Shown here: in pieces, positions 34,424 through 45,973 of the stretch
How the letters are laid out: each line of letters opens with the position of its first letter
Numbering within the stretch: the stretch's first letter is position 1
Assembly: GCA_003255025.1 (NCBI GenBank)
Contig: QANY01008653.1
Location: 579,611-643,610 of the forward strand
Direction: 5' to 3'
From: Datisca glomerata
Taxonomy: Eukaryota; Streptophyta; Magnoliopsida; Cucurbitales; Datiscaceae
Length of the DNA stretch: 64,000 nucleotides
Position numbers and translations under genes: made by a program
The notes under the pieces: generated by a model
What the model saw: the letters and a program-made list of their open reading frames with translations, nothing else
What the model was told of the DNA's origin: nothing
The model's database searches: none

Positions 34424-36239
34424 GGATTAGTAGTGCATACTAATAGACTTGTACGTTTATTCAATTATTTGTTGTGTATTATCGGTTCATTCGGACTAAT
34501 TTTTTTGAGCAAATGATGTGCTGTAAGAACTGACTAGTTTCCATCATCTCATTTAAAAGTTTCTGAAATGGAAAATTTTCGCCATTCTCTATGATTACTA
34601 TAAACACACAAATTCTTAGTTGAGTTAATGCCATAAATTTTTGAAACCATGTTAGTATCACATTTATCAAATTAATAAAACCAGTCATTGGTGTTCTTTC
34701 AAGTTAAAGACTGATATTCTTCAAAGGGGTTTTTTGTTCTTTTTCTTTTTTTTTTTGTATAAAAATGCCGTTTGGAAAATGGGCCGTGAAACTTTTTTTT
34801 TCAGAGAATGGGGCTTTTTTGACGTTCGAAAAGATGTATCTATCCTTCCTCATAAATTAATTCAAGACCAAAGAATCTTCTTCAAAAACCTCTCTTCCTC
34901 CCCCCAAAAAAAGAGTGGACCGGTAAGGGGTGTGTAACTAACTTGAAAAATCGGTCTCATCCCGAAAACAGTCATGAACGAAACGTGATGGATTTTTTAT
35001 AATTGGCAAGAAGGAAATGGATGAAATCTTTGTATCCTGATCGGGATGAGATAGGACACATGACCTTAATCTAGAAGTCAAAATTTCTTGTCTCGTCTCA
35101 GTCATAATTTTAAGTGAAAATGAGAGGACTAGACAACAGGTAGAGTCTAATTAAATTTTTCACAATTTAAAAAAGTTAGTTTTTGTCAACTTTATTAAGA
35201 AACCAGAATATTTATTGTTTAATGTGCCCTAAATACCCCTTTTGCATTGACTTAGTACCTTAAAATAGATAATTTAAATTCAAATATTATTAATAATTAT
35301 TAGCTAGTAATTTAAATTCAAATGCTCTCTCTCTACAAAAAAATCACTCACTCATTTATATTTACATGTAAACAATTAATTGGATATAGGTAATTAACAT
35401 TGTTTAATTTCATTGTAAATGCACATTTACAATGATTGTAATTTTTTAAGTATGTAAATTTTATCTTTGTGTAATTATGTATTAAGATGAATATAATGTC
35501 TTTATGAATTAAAAATACATATTCTAGGTCTCCACGAATATTTATATTGATTATATTTTATCGATTGACGTAAATATTCAACTAACTTATTAAGTCACTG
35601 TGTATTAACATGACATATTCTCAATATAAATATCTATTGATGTACATATAGGGGAAGAATTTTTTGAAATTCAAAAAATGAAACTTCCTTGAATATTTTA
35701 ATAAATTAATAACTAATTTAAAAAAAAAACTAACACTAAACAAACCATCTAACATATTAAATATATGAGAAATAAAGAGTGAGGATAGTTGCCCTAAATA
35801 TAGGAAGATAACTACCTTAACTAGAGATAGTAAATTTAATTTATAAATATAAGCTAGATTAAATATATTAATAAAAATATAAATTAAACTAAAATAATTA
35901 AAAGCAGTTAGCCTCAATACCTTAAATGTAGGAAAGTTAATTAGTGGGATAAGGGTCAGTTAGTCCAAGCTTAAAAAATTAATTAAAATAAAATAAAAAT
36001 GACATTTCTAACAATTTAAAAAATTTGACATAAATCTAAGTAGAGCTGTGAAAGTTATTATATACTGTAAGATCTGTAATTTTAAGACTCATTTAAGAAA
36101 GTAGTCCATTTTTAGAAATAAATAAAAGAATGACAAAAAAAGTTGAAATTGCGAGGATGGCCGTTTTCTTTTACCTGTAATTTTTTTTATAAAACAGTAA
36201 ACAATTTATGCAAAGGTATACCATGGTATATTTTAATAT
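34424..36239. other. RPL5 downstream region and AT-rich spacer
   Basis: Probable RPL5 3' UTR with an AATAAA at 34674. Further right is AT-rich DNA with a TCTCATCCCG/CGGGATGAGA piece of a low-copy repeat (34955-35110) and no coding frame with recognisable motifs. Confidence 0.5.
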
Positions 36240-36898
36240 ATCATTATCAGGTGAAAACCTAACCTAGTTGACTAAAGCCTATTCAATGAACCTAACATTG
36301 AGGGGGAATGAGTTTAAAGCTTATTCAATGAATCATTCAGGTGAGAACCTAACCTAGTTGACTAAAGATCCCAAGATCTAGGTTCAATAGGCAAACTGGC
36401 ATGAATGATTCACGTAACACACAAAGAAACTTTGTTTCATCTCATTCCTATAATGTAATGAGAGTGTGTTGTCTGTCGATGATAAAATGGTACGCTTAGT
36501 ATTTAATGACGTTGATATCTTGCTTACAAGAGGTGTATAGACAGAATACTCTTAATCATCGTCACATATGTGAGAGTAGAAGTGGGGTCGCTTCTATGAG
36601 ATGTCTGAATGGCTTAACATCTCTAAAGCTCATGAACGCGAGATATGATCAGGACTAAAATGAACAAAATCGCATGAGCTCAGATGTATTAAGATGAGAT
36701 ATGTGTGAAATTTGTTGTCTCGGTTTATCTCAGAGCAAGTTCAGTTCAAGAACGTAGTTCACCGTTCTTCAGAATAAACCAGATAAATTTTCACTACGGA
36801 ATGTTCAAGTCCAAAAGGCACATCTCCTGATGCATATCTCATCTGCTCTCTCTCATGTTGTTGTCTAGCCAGGACACATTTCATTCATGTGGGGGATT
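36240..36898 (+). mobile_element. Ty1/copia 3' internal tail with polypurine tract
   Basis: Contains GAACCTAACCTAGTTGACT twice (36252 and 36343, a partial duplication), then AAGATCTAGGTTCAATAGG. This non-coding 3' tail is typical of several plant Ty1/copia elements. It ends in ATGTGGGGGATTG (36888-36900), a polypurine tract directly abutting TGTTGGAG. No pol domains remain upstream. Confidence 0.55.
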
Positions 36899-37770
36899 GT
36901 TGGAGATAATAAAGGAGAAAGAAGTCAAAATAAAGAAATAAAAGAAAAGGTGTGAATAAAAGTGTGTGATGTGAAATAGAGTGAGATTTAGTCCCACATT
37001 GAAAACTCAAGAAAAAATGTTGAGTTTATAAACCCAACTCTCATACCTTGGGGTTAGCCTCAAGGGGCACCCCACGTTTTGTGGGGAATGAAGGACCTAG
37101 ATGGCACATGGTCCTCCCCTTACAAGCGCGCGCCGCCGTCGTCTCAAATAATTATTTTTTAGATAAAATTTCTTTTGATTATTTACTTGGAGAGGAATGT
37201 TTGGAGCTTTGAATTTTTCAAAGCTAACAAATATCTCCATAGAATCTGTGCTCTCCATATCCTCATTTTGTGCATGGCCTTATCAGCACTAACCAACGTT
37301 TTTTACTTGCTCTCTAAACTGTACACGTTTTTAAAAGGCAGTGTGTGGGTACACAGAACAAAGTTCATTTTTACCACTATTAGAAACCTCGTTTTCATCA
37401 CCATTATAAAACATTTACATATTGAGAGAGAGATACAAAAAGTTCTGAGAGAGTCTGACTGATTGGTTTCTATACTCAGGCTTAGATTGTTGTATCCTGC
37501 AGAGACGATTCACCGTAGTCTCCAAGCACCATGTGGATGACGATTATTGTCTTTATGACATTGCTCATGAGTAATCCTCGATCTTCATCTAATTCTGCTT
37601 TAATTATTAAAATTTCAGTTGTATTTGTTTTTTATTTATTTCCGTATTTCCGTGTATGAGTTCTGATAATTTTCGTTGTAATTGTTTCTGTTGCGTTTAA
37701 GTTGTATTCGTTCTATTTTACTACATTGTTAGTTTATGAAAGTATCTTGTTCCATCACTACGAACAACAG
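36899..37770 (+). mobile_element. Ty1/copia 3' LTR
   Basis: Begins TGTTGGAGATAATAAAGG after the polypurine tract, contains AGTCCCACATTG and TGTTGTATCCTGCAG blocks, and ends near ACGAACA about 37760-37770. The right border is approximate because the left LTR, and with it the target duplication, is gone. Confidence 0.5.
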
Positions 37771-39322
37771 CGAGTACTATTAATTGGAGTAGTATGTTCA
37801 CCCCCTGACCTAGTGGCTCGACTGTCGATGAGGAATGTGGTGCAAATGTTAGTCGGTGAGGTGGCGGTCCCTATTGTCCCGAAAGCTAAGCCATCCACTA
37901 GCTTTAGCACACTGCCCATCTGTTTCTGATACAATTTCAAGTGGTGTAAATTGGGGATGTTATTGCAAATTGAAAAAAATAGCCCTTTAATAAAACTGAT
38001 GTAAAAATTGGTTTAAATCCCTAATTTTAATACTGTATATATGTCTCTTACTCCTTTGCTTTAGCTATGAGCCCATTAACAATTAACCCCAGCTCGGCTT
38101 ATCTTCCATTACTTTTTACTTCAGTTTTCATTTCAGCTCATTAACCATTTTAATTGAGAGAAATTTACAAAAATATACACAATAAAAGTAGGCATCTTTA
38201 AATAATGTCAGCTTTTTTAGAGTTTTAGTAATATAGCAGTTTTCAGAAACTAACAAAGATATTATAAATTTGATTGGCCAATATATCCTTTTGTTTTAAT
38301 AAATTCACTACCATAATTAGGTATCCCAATTGAAAAAGAATCGGATATTTTGAATCTAAAAGGAAAAAAAAATCAATCAAGTCCCTTAAAATTAGTTATC
38401 CTAATTACCATTAATTCAAAAAAAAAATCCTTAATACATATTTTACTTTTGTCTACCACCATTAAAACCCGAAAAATTAAAATTGAAACCTAAAAAGAAA
38501 AAAAAAACAAGTGATAACCCCCAATATAAAGAAAACAAAATGTTGCCTAGTGAAAAATCTTACCCCGTAGCTAACTGAAAAGCTTCACCTATATATATAT
38601 GACAAACTACACAGTGATATATTCATCGTAACTCATTGTAATACCAGGTTTCACAAAATTTTGATAATTACATTTGATCTACTAAGAGTAAACCATGAAA
38701 TGCTATTAGTCAATCTGATAAAATTTCAATGATATACTAATATTCTATAATAGTAAATCATGATAGAATTAAATACATTTCTCAGAATACACACGTGATA
38801 AATCAATCACTAACCTAAAATTATACGAGTGACAGATATTATCAAATGTATATCATTTTTTGACTGAAAGTATATAAGTGAGGTATAAGATATACTAATT
38901 TTCTACCAACTATCACAACTACGTAAATAAATAATACTAATTAAAATTAAAAAATATTCAATATGGATGACATTCAAGTTGGTCAGCATTATATTACCAT
39001 CATTAAAATCATGAAAAAGGAAAATTAATTCATTCCATAAAAAATTTGATAATTAATATGTCAAAACTTGCATTTTGTAACAGATCTCACCCTTTTAAAT
39101 TCAACTTGGATCTTTCCCAAATTCATTTCATAAAAAATGTCATTTTCGTGTAAATCACATTCCTTAATGTTAAAAACTATCTACAAGGGCAAATCTATAA
39201 ACATATAATTTTATAATATGTTGATTATCCTTCAAAAAATGTGCTGATTTTTAGGGACAAAATCAAACCCTAAAATGAAGGCAAATTTTGAAATAATATC
39301 AAATAAAATATCTCCAGTCCTA
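37771..39322. other. AT-rich spacer
   Basis: No gene seen. It includes poly-A runs, a (TA)n-like segment near 38591 and short tracts of AT-rich low-complexity sequence. A 75-codon + strand open frame and its antisense shadow near 37.8 kb show no motifs. Confidence 0.55.
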
Positions 39323-39330
39323 ACTGTAAC

Positions 39331-39888
39331 TAGGGGTATTCATTGACAGGTTGGTTTGATTTTAGATCAATTCTATAACCAAACCAATATGATGAATTTT
39401 AATAAAGAAGCAAACCAAACAAAAACAATCAAATATGTAAATCAATCCAAACCAAACCATTAAGTATCAGTTTGGTTTGCATTCGGTTAGTGATTTTATT
39501 TCTTTTGTATTTAAAGTTAACATAGTTAATACATAAAAATAACACATCTTAATAAAATAAGTATTATTTCATTAGATTACTTAGTTAATAAAATAATTTC
39601 TATGTAATCAATAAATAATAAAAATGCATATTATTTTATTAAGCTGAGATCATGTCATGCATAAAGGTTGGGCTAGGTTGTGATGAAGTTAGATTTTTCT
39701 TTATGCCTAAGTAGTCGGTTTGGTTTGAGTTGGGTGATATTAAGAGAAACTGCACCCAAACAAATTTAATGGTTAGTAAAAAATGAAACCAAACCAAATC
39801 ATTAATACTATTTAAACCGTCAACTATATTATGGTTTAGGTTGGTTTGGGCAGTTTTATCGGTTTGTCGGTTTTTTCGCACACCTCTA
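39331..39888. mobile_element. hAT-like MITE, 558 bp
   Basis: Starts TAGGGGTAT and ends ACACCTCTA, flanked by ACTGTAAC (39323-39330) and ACTGTAAT (39889-39896), a 7-of-8 match to an 8-bp target duplication as hAT transposases make. Internal GGTTTGGTTTGG and reverse AACCAAACC blocks repeat near both ends. Non-coding. Confidence 0.7.
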
Positions 39889-40039
39889 ACTGTAATTGCT
39901 ATATCATACAAAAAAAAATATTTTTGTTCACTTCATATTTTTTATTGATTAATTAATGAAGTGTCATTAAAAACTGTTAGATCTTAAATTGAGTTTAAAA
40001 CTTTAAATATTTGTTGCAGTTACTTTAGTTTCTATAAGT

Positions 40040-40270
40040 TGGTTAGTTATGTCATTAGCCAAAATTAATTTTGCAAGCAACCGCCAACAAAAGACCGTCT
40101 AAAAAGGTGCAAACCAGTCAGTCAAAAAATGCCTATTATGCCGTCTCATCCCATCTCGAACTGAGAATCATCTATTCCCGAACTGGAAACCGTCCCATCT
40201 CGCTTGATTTTTTCCTCATCGCCAGACGGGACGAGACTAAAAAAACTTGCTCCGTCTCAAATGGGTCAAA
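40040..40270. repeat. GTCCCATCTCG-type repeat fragment
   Basis: CCGTCTCATCCCATCTCG and GACGGGACGAGAC blocks echo the GGGACGGGACGGG interior of the MITE at 42383-42702. Probably a decayed relative; its ends cannot be set. Confidence 0.35.
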
Positions 40271-40489
40271 ATAAAAATTCTCAAAACTCATCTTGTGTAT
40301 AACCCTAGAGCAGCCTGTAAGAGCGGTGAAATAGTATTGAGAAATTTTGCATAATAGACAACCTTAGGGTAGTGCTTTTAAAAAATAACAGGTTTTCAAT
40401 AGATTTAGGTAAATAACAGTTTCATAATTAGTCAATAATTTTAGACTAAATTGACCATCATCTATATATAACATGTTAGATTTTGACGT

Positions 40490-41130
40490 TTACCTTATCA
40501 GAATTTGTCACCAGCTGGTTGATGACGTGACACTAAAAATTTACTATTTACCTTATCAGAATTAGAATCAATCATTAAAATTAGAATATTTACTTATCAG
40601 AATTAGCTAAAAAAGGAAACTATAACTGGTCATTGATTATGATCTAATTTAATTAAAAATAAAAATAATGTTTGAATTGAAATAGAATAAATTCTGACAT
40701 ATTTAATTATATGCAAAGATCCCATCAAATCTGATTATGAAATCTATAAATCGAAGTTTAAATTGTCAACTACAAATTCATCAATAGTTGTTGATGACGT
40801 GACATAAAAAATATTATATTTATCTTATCAGAATTAGAATTAATCGTTAAAACTAGAGTATTTCCTTATCAGAATTAGCTAAAAAATAGAAACATGAATC
40901 AATAATTGATTATCATCTAGTTTTTTGTCAAACTGATTATCATCTAATTTAATTAAAAATATAAATAAAAAATAATGTTTGAATTGAAAGATAATAAATT
41001 TTGAAATATTTATTCAAATATAAGGACTCCACCAAATATGATTTATAAAATCTGTTAATCGAAAGTTAAAATTATCAATTATAAATTCATCAACAACTGT
41101 TTAATGACGTGCTACTAAAATTCTGTTATT
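40490..41130. repeat. Tandem repeat, about 2.3 units of 271-311 bp
   Basis: Unit anchors TTGATGACGTGACACTAAA at 40518, TTGATGACGTGACATAAAA at 40789 and TTAATGACGTGCTACTAAA near 41101 are each followed by or linked to the same TTATCAGAATTAG blocks and the TAATGTTTGAATTGAAA block. The second unit carries an extra partial copy of GATTATCATCTA. Non-coding. Confidence 0.65.
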
Positions 41131-41235
41131 TATCAATAATTTAAAAAATTACATTTTTTTTAAATTTATCTATTTGATGTAATTATTTAGCAAAATTAAC
41201 CGAGACTCATAAAGCATACTGTTTTTTAACTCGTT

Positions 41236-41295
41236 AGGTCCGCATAGTGGTCCAACGGACAAGGCCCAGGCTGCGAAAATTCAAGAACAAGAAAA
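41236..41295 (+). other. tRNA-like box A sequence, probably a tRNA-derived relic
   Basis: GGTCCGCATAGTGGTCCAACGGA followed by CAAGGCCCAGGCTGCGAAA resembles the D arm and anticodon stem of an Arg-type tRNA, and the box A part (TAGTGGTCCAACGG) fits the pol III consensus. The T arm (AAATTCAAGAA) is badly decayed and no acceptor stem closes. A dead tRNA or SINE head is likelier than a working tRNA. Confidence 0.25.
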
Positions 41296-42098
41296 ATTTA
41301 CTACGTGCTGTGCTGTGGTAATCTTTGGCGAAGGTAGCACATTAGCCATTGACGAATTCTGTGAATAGCTTATTATCAAAAACAAAATTCTGTGAATAGC
41401 TCATTTTTGTGGTTTTAAACCAGCTCTCTTTGGATACCTTTTTATTGATTTTTTGGAAGGCAGTATGCATGTGATACCCCCGTTAACACTTTGAAGGATA
41501 TATTTGTAGTTTTGCTGACTCACTTATACGCCTGGGTAAATATACCAAAGTGAAACCCTATCCCTATTATCATTATTATTAATTTAGAGCTCTCAAAACC
41601 CCCCTCCCTTAACCGCACCGCCTTTCTCCTGCCTCACTCTTTCTCAGCCCTAACACGTAACCTACATCTGATTCCTAGCATGTCTATACTTACCATCACG
41701 TTTGTAGTTATCTTTTTGTATTGTTATATTGTGATATTATTACTATGTGATGTCTGATTGGGTACTATTATATGTTACCATATACTGTTAAGTTAAATTT
41801 ATGTTTGATTATTACACATTCTAATATACATTATATGTTTATGTGTGAAGTTGTATGTTTAATTGTTTGAATATTATGAATCATGAAGTTAAATTAAGTA
41901 CAGTACTAATTATGCAAGTTATGAACTTAACCACGACCATTAATTAACAAGAAATTAGACTGTTCACGTTCTGTCCAATTTTATCAATCGGGTGTCATCT
42001 GTTTATATTTTTCGTCATACGTTACGTTACATTTGTTCATATTTTTTGTCACTCATTGGATGCCATCTATATATATTTTTCCGTCATTCATGAGTGTC

Positions 42099-42382
42099 AT
42101 CTGTTTATGTCACCCAATGTGTGGTTATATGTTCTCACCCAATTGGTCATGTTATGCTGCAGTTCATGTGGGAACAACTTTGGTTAGGTTGTTGACTAGA
42201 GAGTATGCCAAGATATGTCTCTTCCCATGCACACCTCTAATTTGTCTCTTCCCATGCACACCACTAATCTGTTTATGTCACCCAATGTGTGGTTATATGT
42301 TCTCACCCAATTGGTCACGTTATGTTGCAGTTCATGTGGGAACAACTTTGGTTAGGTTGTTGATTAGAGAGTATGCCAAGAT
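42099..42382. repeat. 116-bp tandem duplication joined by inverted MITE tips
   Basis: 42099-42214 and 42267-42382 are near-identical LTR segments. The 52-bp linker 42215-42266 holds two copies of GTCTCTTCCCATGCACACC, the reverse complement of the tip of the MITE that starts at 42383. Confidence 0.85.
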
Positions 42383-42702
42383 TAGGGGTGTGCATGGGAA
42401 GAGACGGTACGATTTTTGAGTCTTTTTGTCACGTCTCGTGTTACGGAAAATTCCGAGCGGGACGGGACGGGTATTTTGGGTAAAAAATTTAATAGTTAAA
42501 AATTAAAATTAGTTTAAAGTTCAAACGATTAAAATGTTAAAAGTAATAAAATTAAGGGTCAATTTTTTTTTAAAATAAAAATGTTGGGCTATTTATGAAA
42601 AATTGGGACGGGACGGGATTAGTCGGGACAAATTTTTTTGTCCCATGTCCCGTCCCGTTGGTTCGGGACGGGATGAATTTTTCGGACGGTTGCACACCCC
42701 TA
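42383..42702. mobile_element. hAT-like MITE, 320 bp
   Basis: Starts TAGGGGTGTGCA and ends TGCACACCCCTA (12-bp perfect TIR). Flanked by GCCAAGAT (42375-42382) and ACCAAGAT (42703-42710), a 7-of-8 target duplication. The interior has GGGACGGGACGGG tracts on both sides of an AT-rich middle. Non-coding. Confidence 0.8.
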
Positions 42703-42779
42703 ACCAAGATATGATATTATTAAGCATTTTATATAATTGTATATGACACGTGTTATGTTGAGTCAAGACACGATCAAAT

Positions 42780-43985
42780 ATGTTGTCCCTGTTTGGCAGC
42801 ACTTCCATTTGAAAAAGTACATTTTCAAAATGAACTTTTATAAATGATTTTTTAAGGAATGATGGACATTTGGTGAACTGACTTTTTAACTGTCTGTTAG
42901 ACTCATAAGTGCTTCTCATACGTTTGATGATAAAAGTTTGACAAAATAACTCATCAATTGATTCTTAAAATTTTCATACTCTTATTATAAAAATAAATGT
43001 TTATCTATATTAAAATTTCTCTACTCTGAATTATCAATCCTTTTATATATACTTTAAAAATGGTTTAAAATATTTTCACAATTATAAAACATTTTAAAAA
43101 TGATGCACGAAATTACCATTGAAAAATAAAGCTCTCTAGAGAGCATCTAGGTTCAAAATATTATCACTTATAAAAAAATGTAAGAAATATTGATGCACTG
43201 AATTAACATTATAAAAAAGTAGAAAAAATAATGATTTTTAGAAAATATTCGGGTTAAGAATATTATCACAAGGAAAATGCAATTTAGCTCAACTTGTTAT
43301 GTTTCATAAGTTTACATGACACAATTTGATTGATACATCTTGATAAGTTAAAAAAATTATAATCAATTTATTTTCATTACGTAAACTTGTTGTGCATCAC
43401 AAGTTGAGCCAAATAGCATTATTCTTATCACGATGATACAATATTTACAAGAAATCGATGCATTAAAGTTCCATTGAAAAAAAAGAGTAGAAACAAAGCT
43501 TTTTAAAGAAAAGCTATGTATTTTGTTAGAATTAAGAATCAAAGTATGTGTGTTTTTTCGCCATTGAGAGGGAAAAAAAGTAAGAGAAATCGGTTCACCT
43601 CCCTAAAGAATAGGTTTTACTATATTATAGAAGAAAGTGACAATTTAAAAAAAATTGAGAGAAAGGGAAAAGTGACAAAGCATGATGCTCTAATTTTTAA
43701 TTGTAAATATTTACAAGTATGAGGTTATAATGGACAAGTTCAAAGGAAAAATAAGGGTATAATCGGAATTTAAAGTTTTACAATGAAAAAGAAACATGAC
43801 TTTCCTAGAAGTCAGAATTAGAGGTTTTCCATACGCTCGAGTTTTTTAACTTCTCTAGATGGGCCTTGTGTAAATGGGTTTCCCATTCAAAAGTCCATTT
43901 GATATAACTTACAAAACATTTTCATTTATTTAGATGGACTTTTATTCTCAAAAGTCCATTGGAGATACTTTCCAAACACCACCGC
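42780..43985. mobile_element. Non-autonomous TIR element, about 1.2 kb
   Basis: The left end has TGTTTGGCAGCACTTCCATT. The right end on the - strand has GGTGTTTGGAAAGTATCTCC and then AATGGACTTTTGAG, a similar TTTGG plus AAAAGT pattern. Interior AT-rich with short open frames lacking motifs. Exact ends and class (hAT or Harbinger) are uncertain. Confidence 0.35.
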
Positions 43986-44560
43986 TGTATTATTTCATTT
44001 ATGATATATGTCAAGTAAAATTATGTTATGTTATGATTACATTTATGATATGTGAATGCATGTTATCATGTGAGCTTACTTACTAGGTACTCTCTAGTAC
44101 TCACTCTCGCACAGTTGTTTCTGATGTAGGTGGTAATGACGAGCAATATGGATGAAAGATTGTGATACACAACTAAAACAGGTGAAGAATTTAGAAGTTT
44201 CAGTTTATGAACAGCTATAATAGTTTTGGATAAGGATTTTTATTAGATTCAGTTGTTTAATTAGCTTATCATATATAAGTTTTTCATGAATTATAGTTTC
44301 TATGCTTGACTTTATTTCAAAGAATAGTACAATAATGATCGAAGTTTATTAATTAAACATTTATGTTTGCTTGATCGCTTCCATTATTTCATGATAAGGA
44401 TTTTCAATTCAAACAAAATTGGGATTTTCAATTTAGAAAATGTATCAAATTAGAGTTTCAATGTAACTTGGGATTTTGAAATTGTAAAGTTACGGTCACG
44501 TTTAATCCTGAGGATCGGAGCATTATGACGCATTTTATGATAGCAATGGTTGACTAATTA

Positions 44561-45085
44561 ATGAGGAAACTACCTTCCACGACCAAACCATTTTTTGTTT
44601 TTACTGCAGGATCAAAACTTTAGAAGATATGCAGTTTTTAAACTCTTATTGTTCCATGCCATGCTTTCTTGAAATCATGGTGGAGATTGAAGTGTTAGAT
44701 AACATTACTCACGCTTCCCTTATCTGTAAAATTGTAATTTTCTTCGAAACTCCAATTCCAACTAATCATTTAGACTTATCTGAGTTCAAATGTCACTTCA
44801 CATGTCATAATTATCAGGTTCGAGATACATGTACTTCTAATCCCTTCGACAACCTATTTGATATTTCACTGAAGTGACAATGATGGTTGGTGATGGATTT
44901 CAAAGTTTTTCTCATACTTATGCTGATAGTCATGTTTTCTGGCATCAATAACCTATATATTAATATACAAATTGCATACCGATAACCTATGGTGGCTTTT
45001 AATAGGATCTCTTTTCGATATGTATCTAAAGAATATACCTCTATCATCAACTAATATGAGTGTTCAAACTACGGACAATGGCAGG
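44561..45085 (+). other. Spacer with an unrecognised 82-codon open frame
   Basis: An open frame at 44629-44877 encodes a Cys/His-containing polypeptide without a family I recognise. It has no clear upstream signals and may be chance. Confidence 0.25.
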
Positions 45086-45973
45086 CAGTTGCGGAGCCAC
45101 TCACAAGCGAGTGGGGTCCAGTGACCTCACTCACTTTTTTTTTTCATTTTTAATATAGAAATTTTTTAATTTTTAATTTTTTTGATTTGTGATCCCACTT
45201 AATTTTTACTTGTGATCCCATTGGATTTTAGTTTTAAACCTTTACTTTTCAGTTTTAAATCGTACAATATTTTATTTTAACCCCAAATTAAAAACCTAAT
45301 TCCCTTCCTTTCCTCCTCACCCACTCGACCAATTTCCCCCAAATTAAAAACCCCTTCAGCGACAGCCTTCTCTTCTCTTCGTCTTCATCACTGATTCACT
45401 TCCTTCTTGCCTCCTGGACCAACTTGAGCTTTATATTATTGATATGTGCACAAGCCCTGAATTTTCAGAAACCAAAAGAGTTGGCGATCTTGTTAGAAAG
45501 TTAGTAGAGATGAAAATAAATGATGTGTATCCATTGGCCTATCTACTACTAAAACTAGCATTAATATTGCCAATTGCAACTGGCTCGGTTGAAAGTGTAT
45601 TTTCTGCAATGAAGTTCATAAAAAATCGATTGCGCAATCAGGTGGGAGATCAATGGATGAATGACTGCTTGGTTACCTACATTGAGCAAGATGTTTTTCA
45701 TACTATTAAGAATGAAGCAATCATACAACGGTTCCAAAATATGAAAAGTCGTTGAGGAGAGTTGTAATTTTGTGATTCATATTACGATTGTAAACTTGAA
45801 TTTTAATGAAAAGTTATCGAATGCAGTTTTATATCTTGGTATTTCTCTTTGTCTCTTATACATATATATGTACATGCATATATTAGAATGATATAAAATT
45901 CATCGTAAACATAAATAGGAAGAACAGAATCACTGACCCCACTGAAACCGAGTCTTAACTCTATCCCTGATTG
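45086..45973 (+). mobile_element. hAT element deletion derivative (about 0.89 kb)
   Basis: The left end CAGTTGCGGAGCCACTC and the right end on the - strand, CAATCAGGGATAGAGT, are related terminal inverted repeats of the kind seen in hAT elements with TTF-type transposases. Subterminal AGTGGGGTCCAGTGAC (left) and AGTGGGGTCAGTGA (right, - strand) are also inverted copies. Only the end of the transposase gene (45414-45755) remains inside. Flanking GGCAGGC and GCAGGGGC are an imperfect candidate target duplication. Confidence 0.6.
45414..45755 (+). pseudogene. hAT transposase C-terminal dimerisation domain
   Basis: From LDQLELYIIDM the frame runs open through DLVRKLVEMK, YPLAYLLLKLALILPIATGS, VESVFSAMKFIKNRLRNQ and DCLVTYIEQDVF to a stop at 45753-45755. 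Y.L.Y.L..LAL.LP.AT.SVE..FS.MK..K..LRN is the hAT dimerisation domain at the end of hAT transposases, including the group with a TTF-type zinc finger. About 103-113 codons are intact, but the N-terminal zinc finger and catalytic DDE core are missing and the element is under 1 kb. It cannot cut DNA; a translated product could at most dimerise with a full transposase in the nucleus. Confidence 0.8.

Larger units (their letters stand above)
41470..44560 (+). mobile_element. LTR-type repeat (copy 2 of the 14891 family) with nested insertions
   Basis: Opens TGTGATACCCCCG (about 41471). It shares with copy 1 the GGGTGTCATCTGTTTATATT blocks (41987-42110), GGTTAGGTTGTTGACTAGAGAGTATGCC-like segment, the TACTAGGTACTC/GAGTACT palindrome (44087) with GGTGGTAATGACGAGCA, and a GAGGATCGG end segment. 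A tandem duplication, a MITE (42383-42702) and a second TIR element (about 42780-43985) interrupt it. Open frames such as 42033-42419 are chance. Confidence 0.45.

Noticed and set aside
42033..42419. 128-codon open frame
   Set aside because: It runs through the tandem duplication and into the MITE tip, and includes the repeated segment twice. This is chance coding in repeats.
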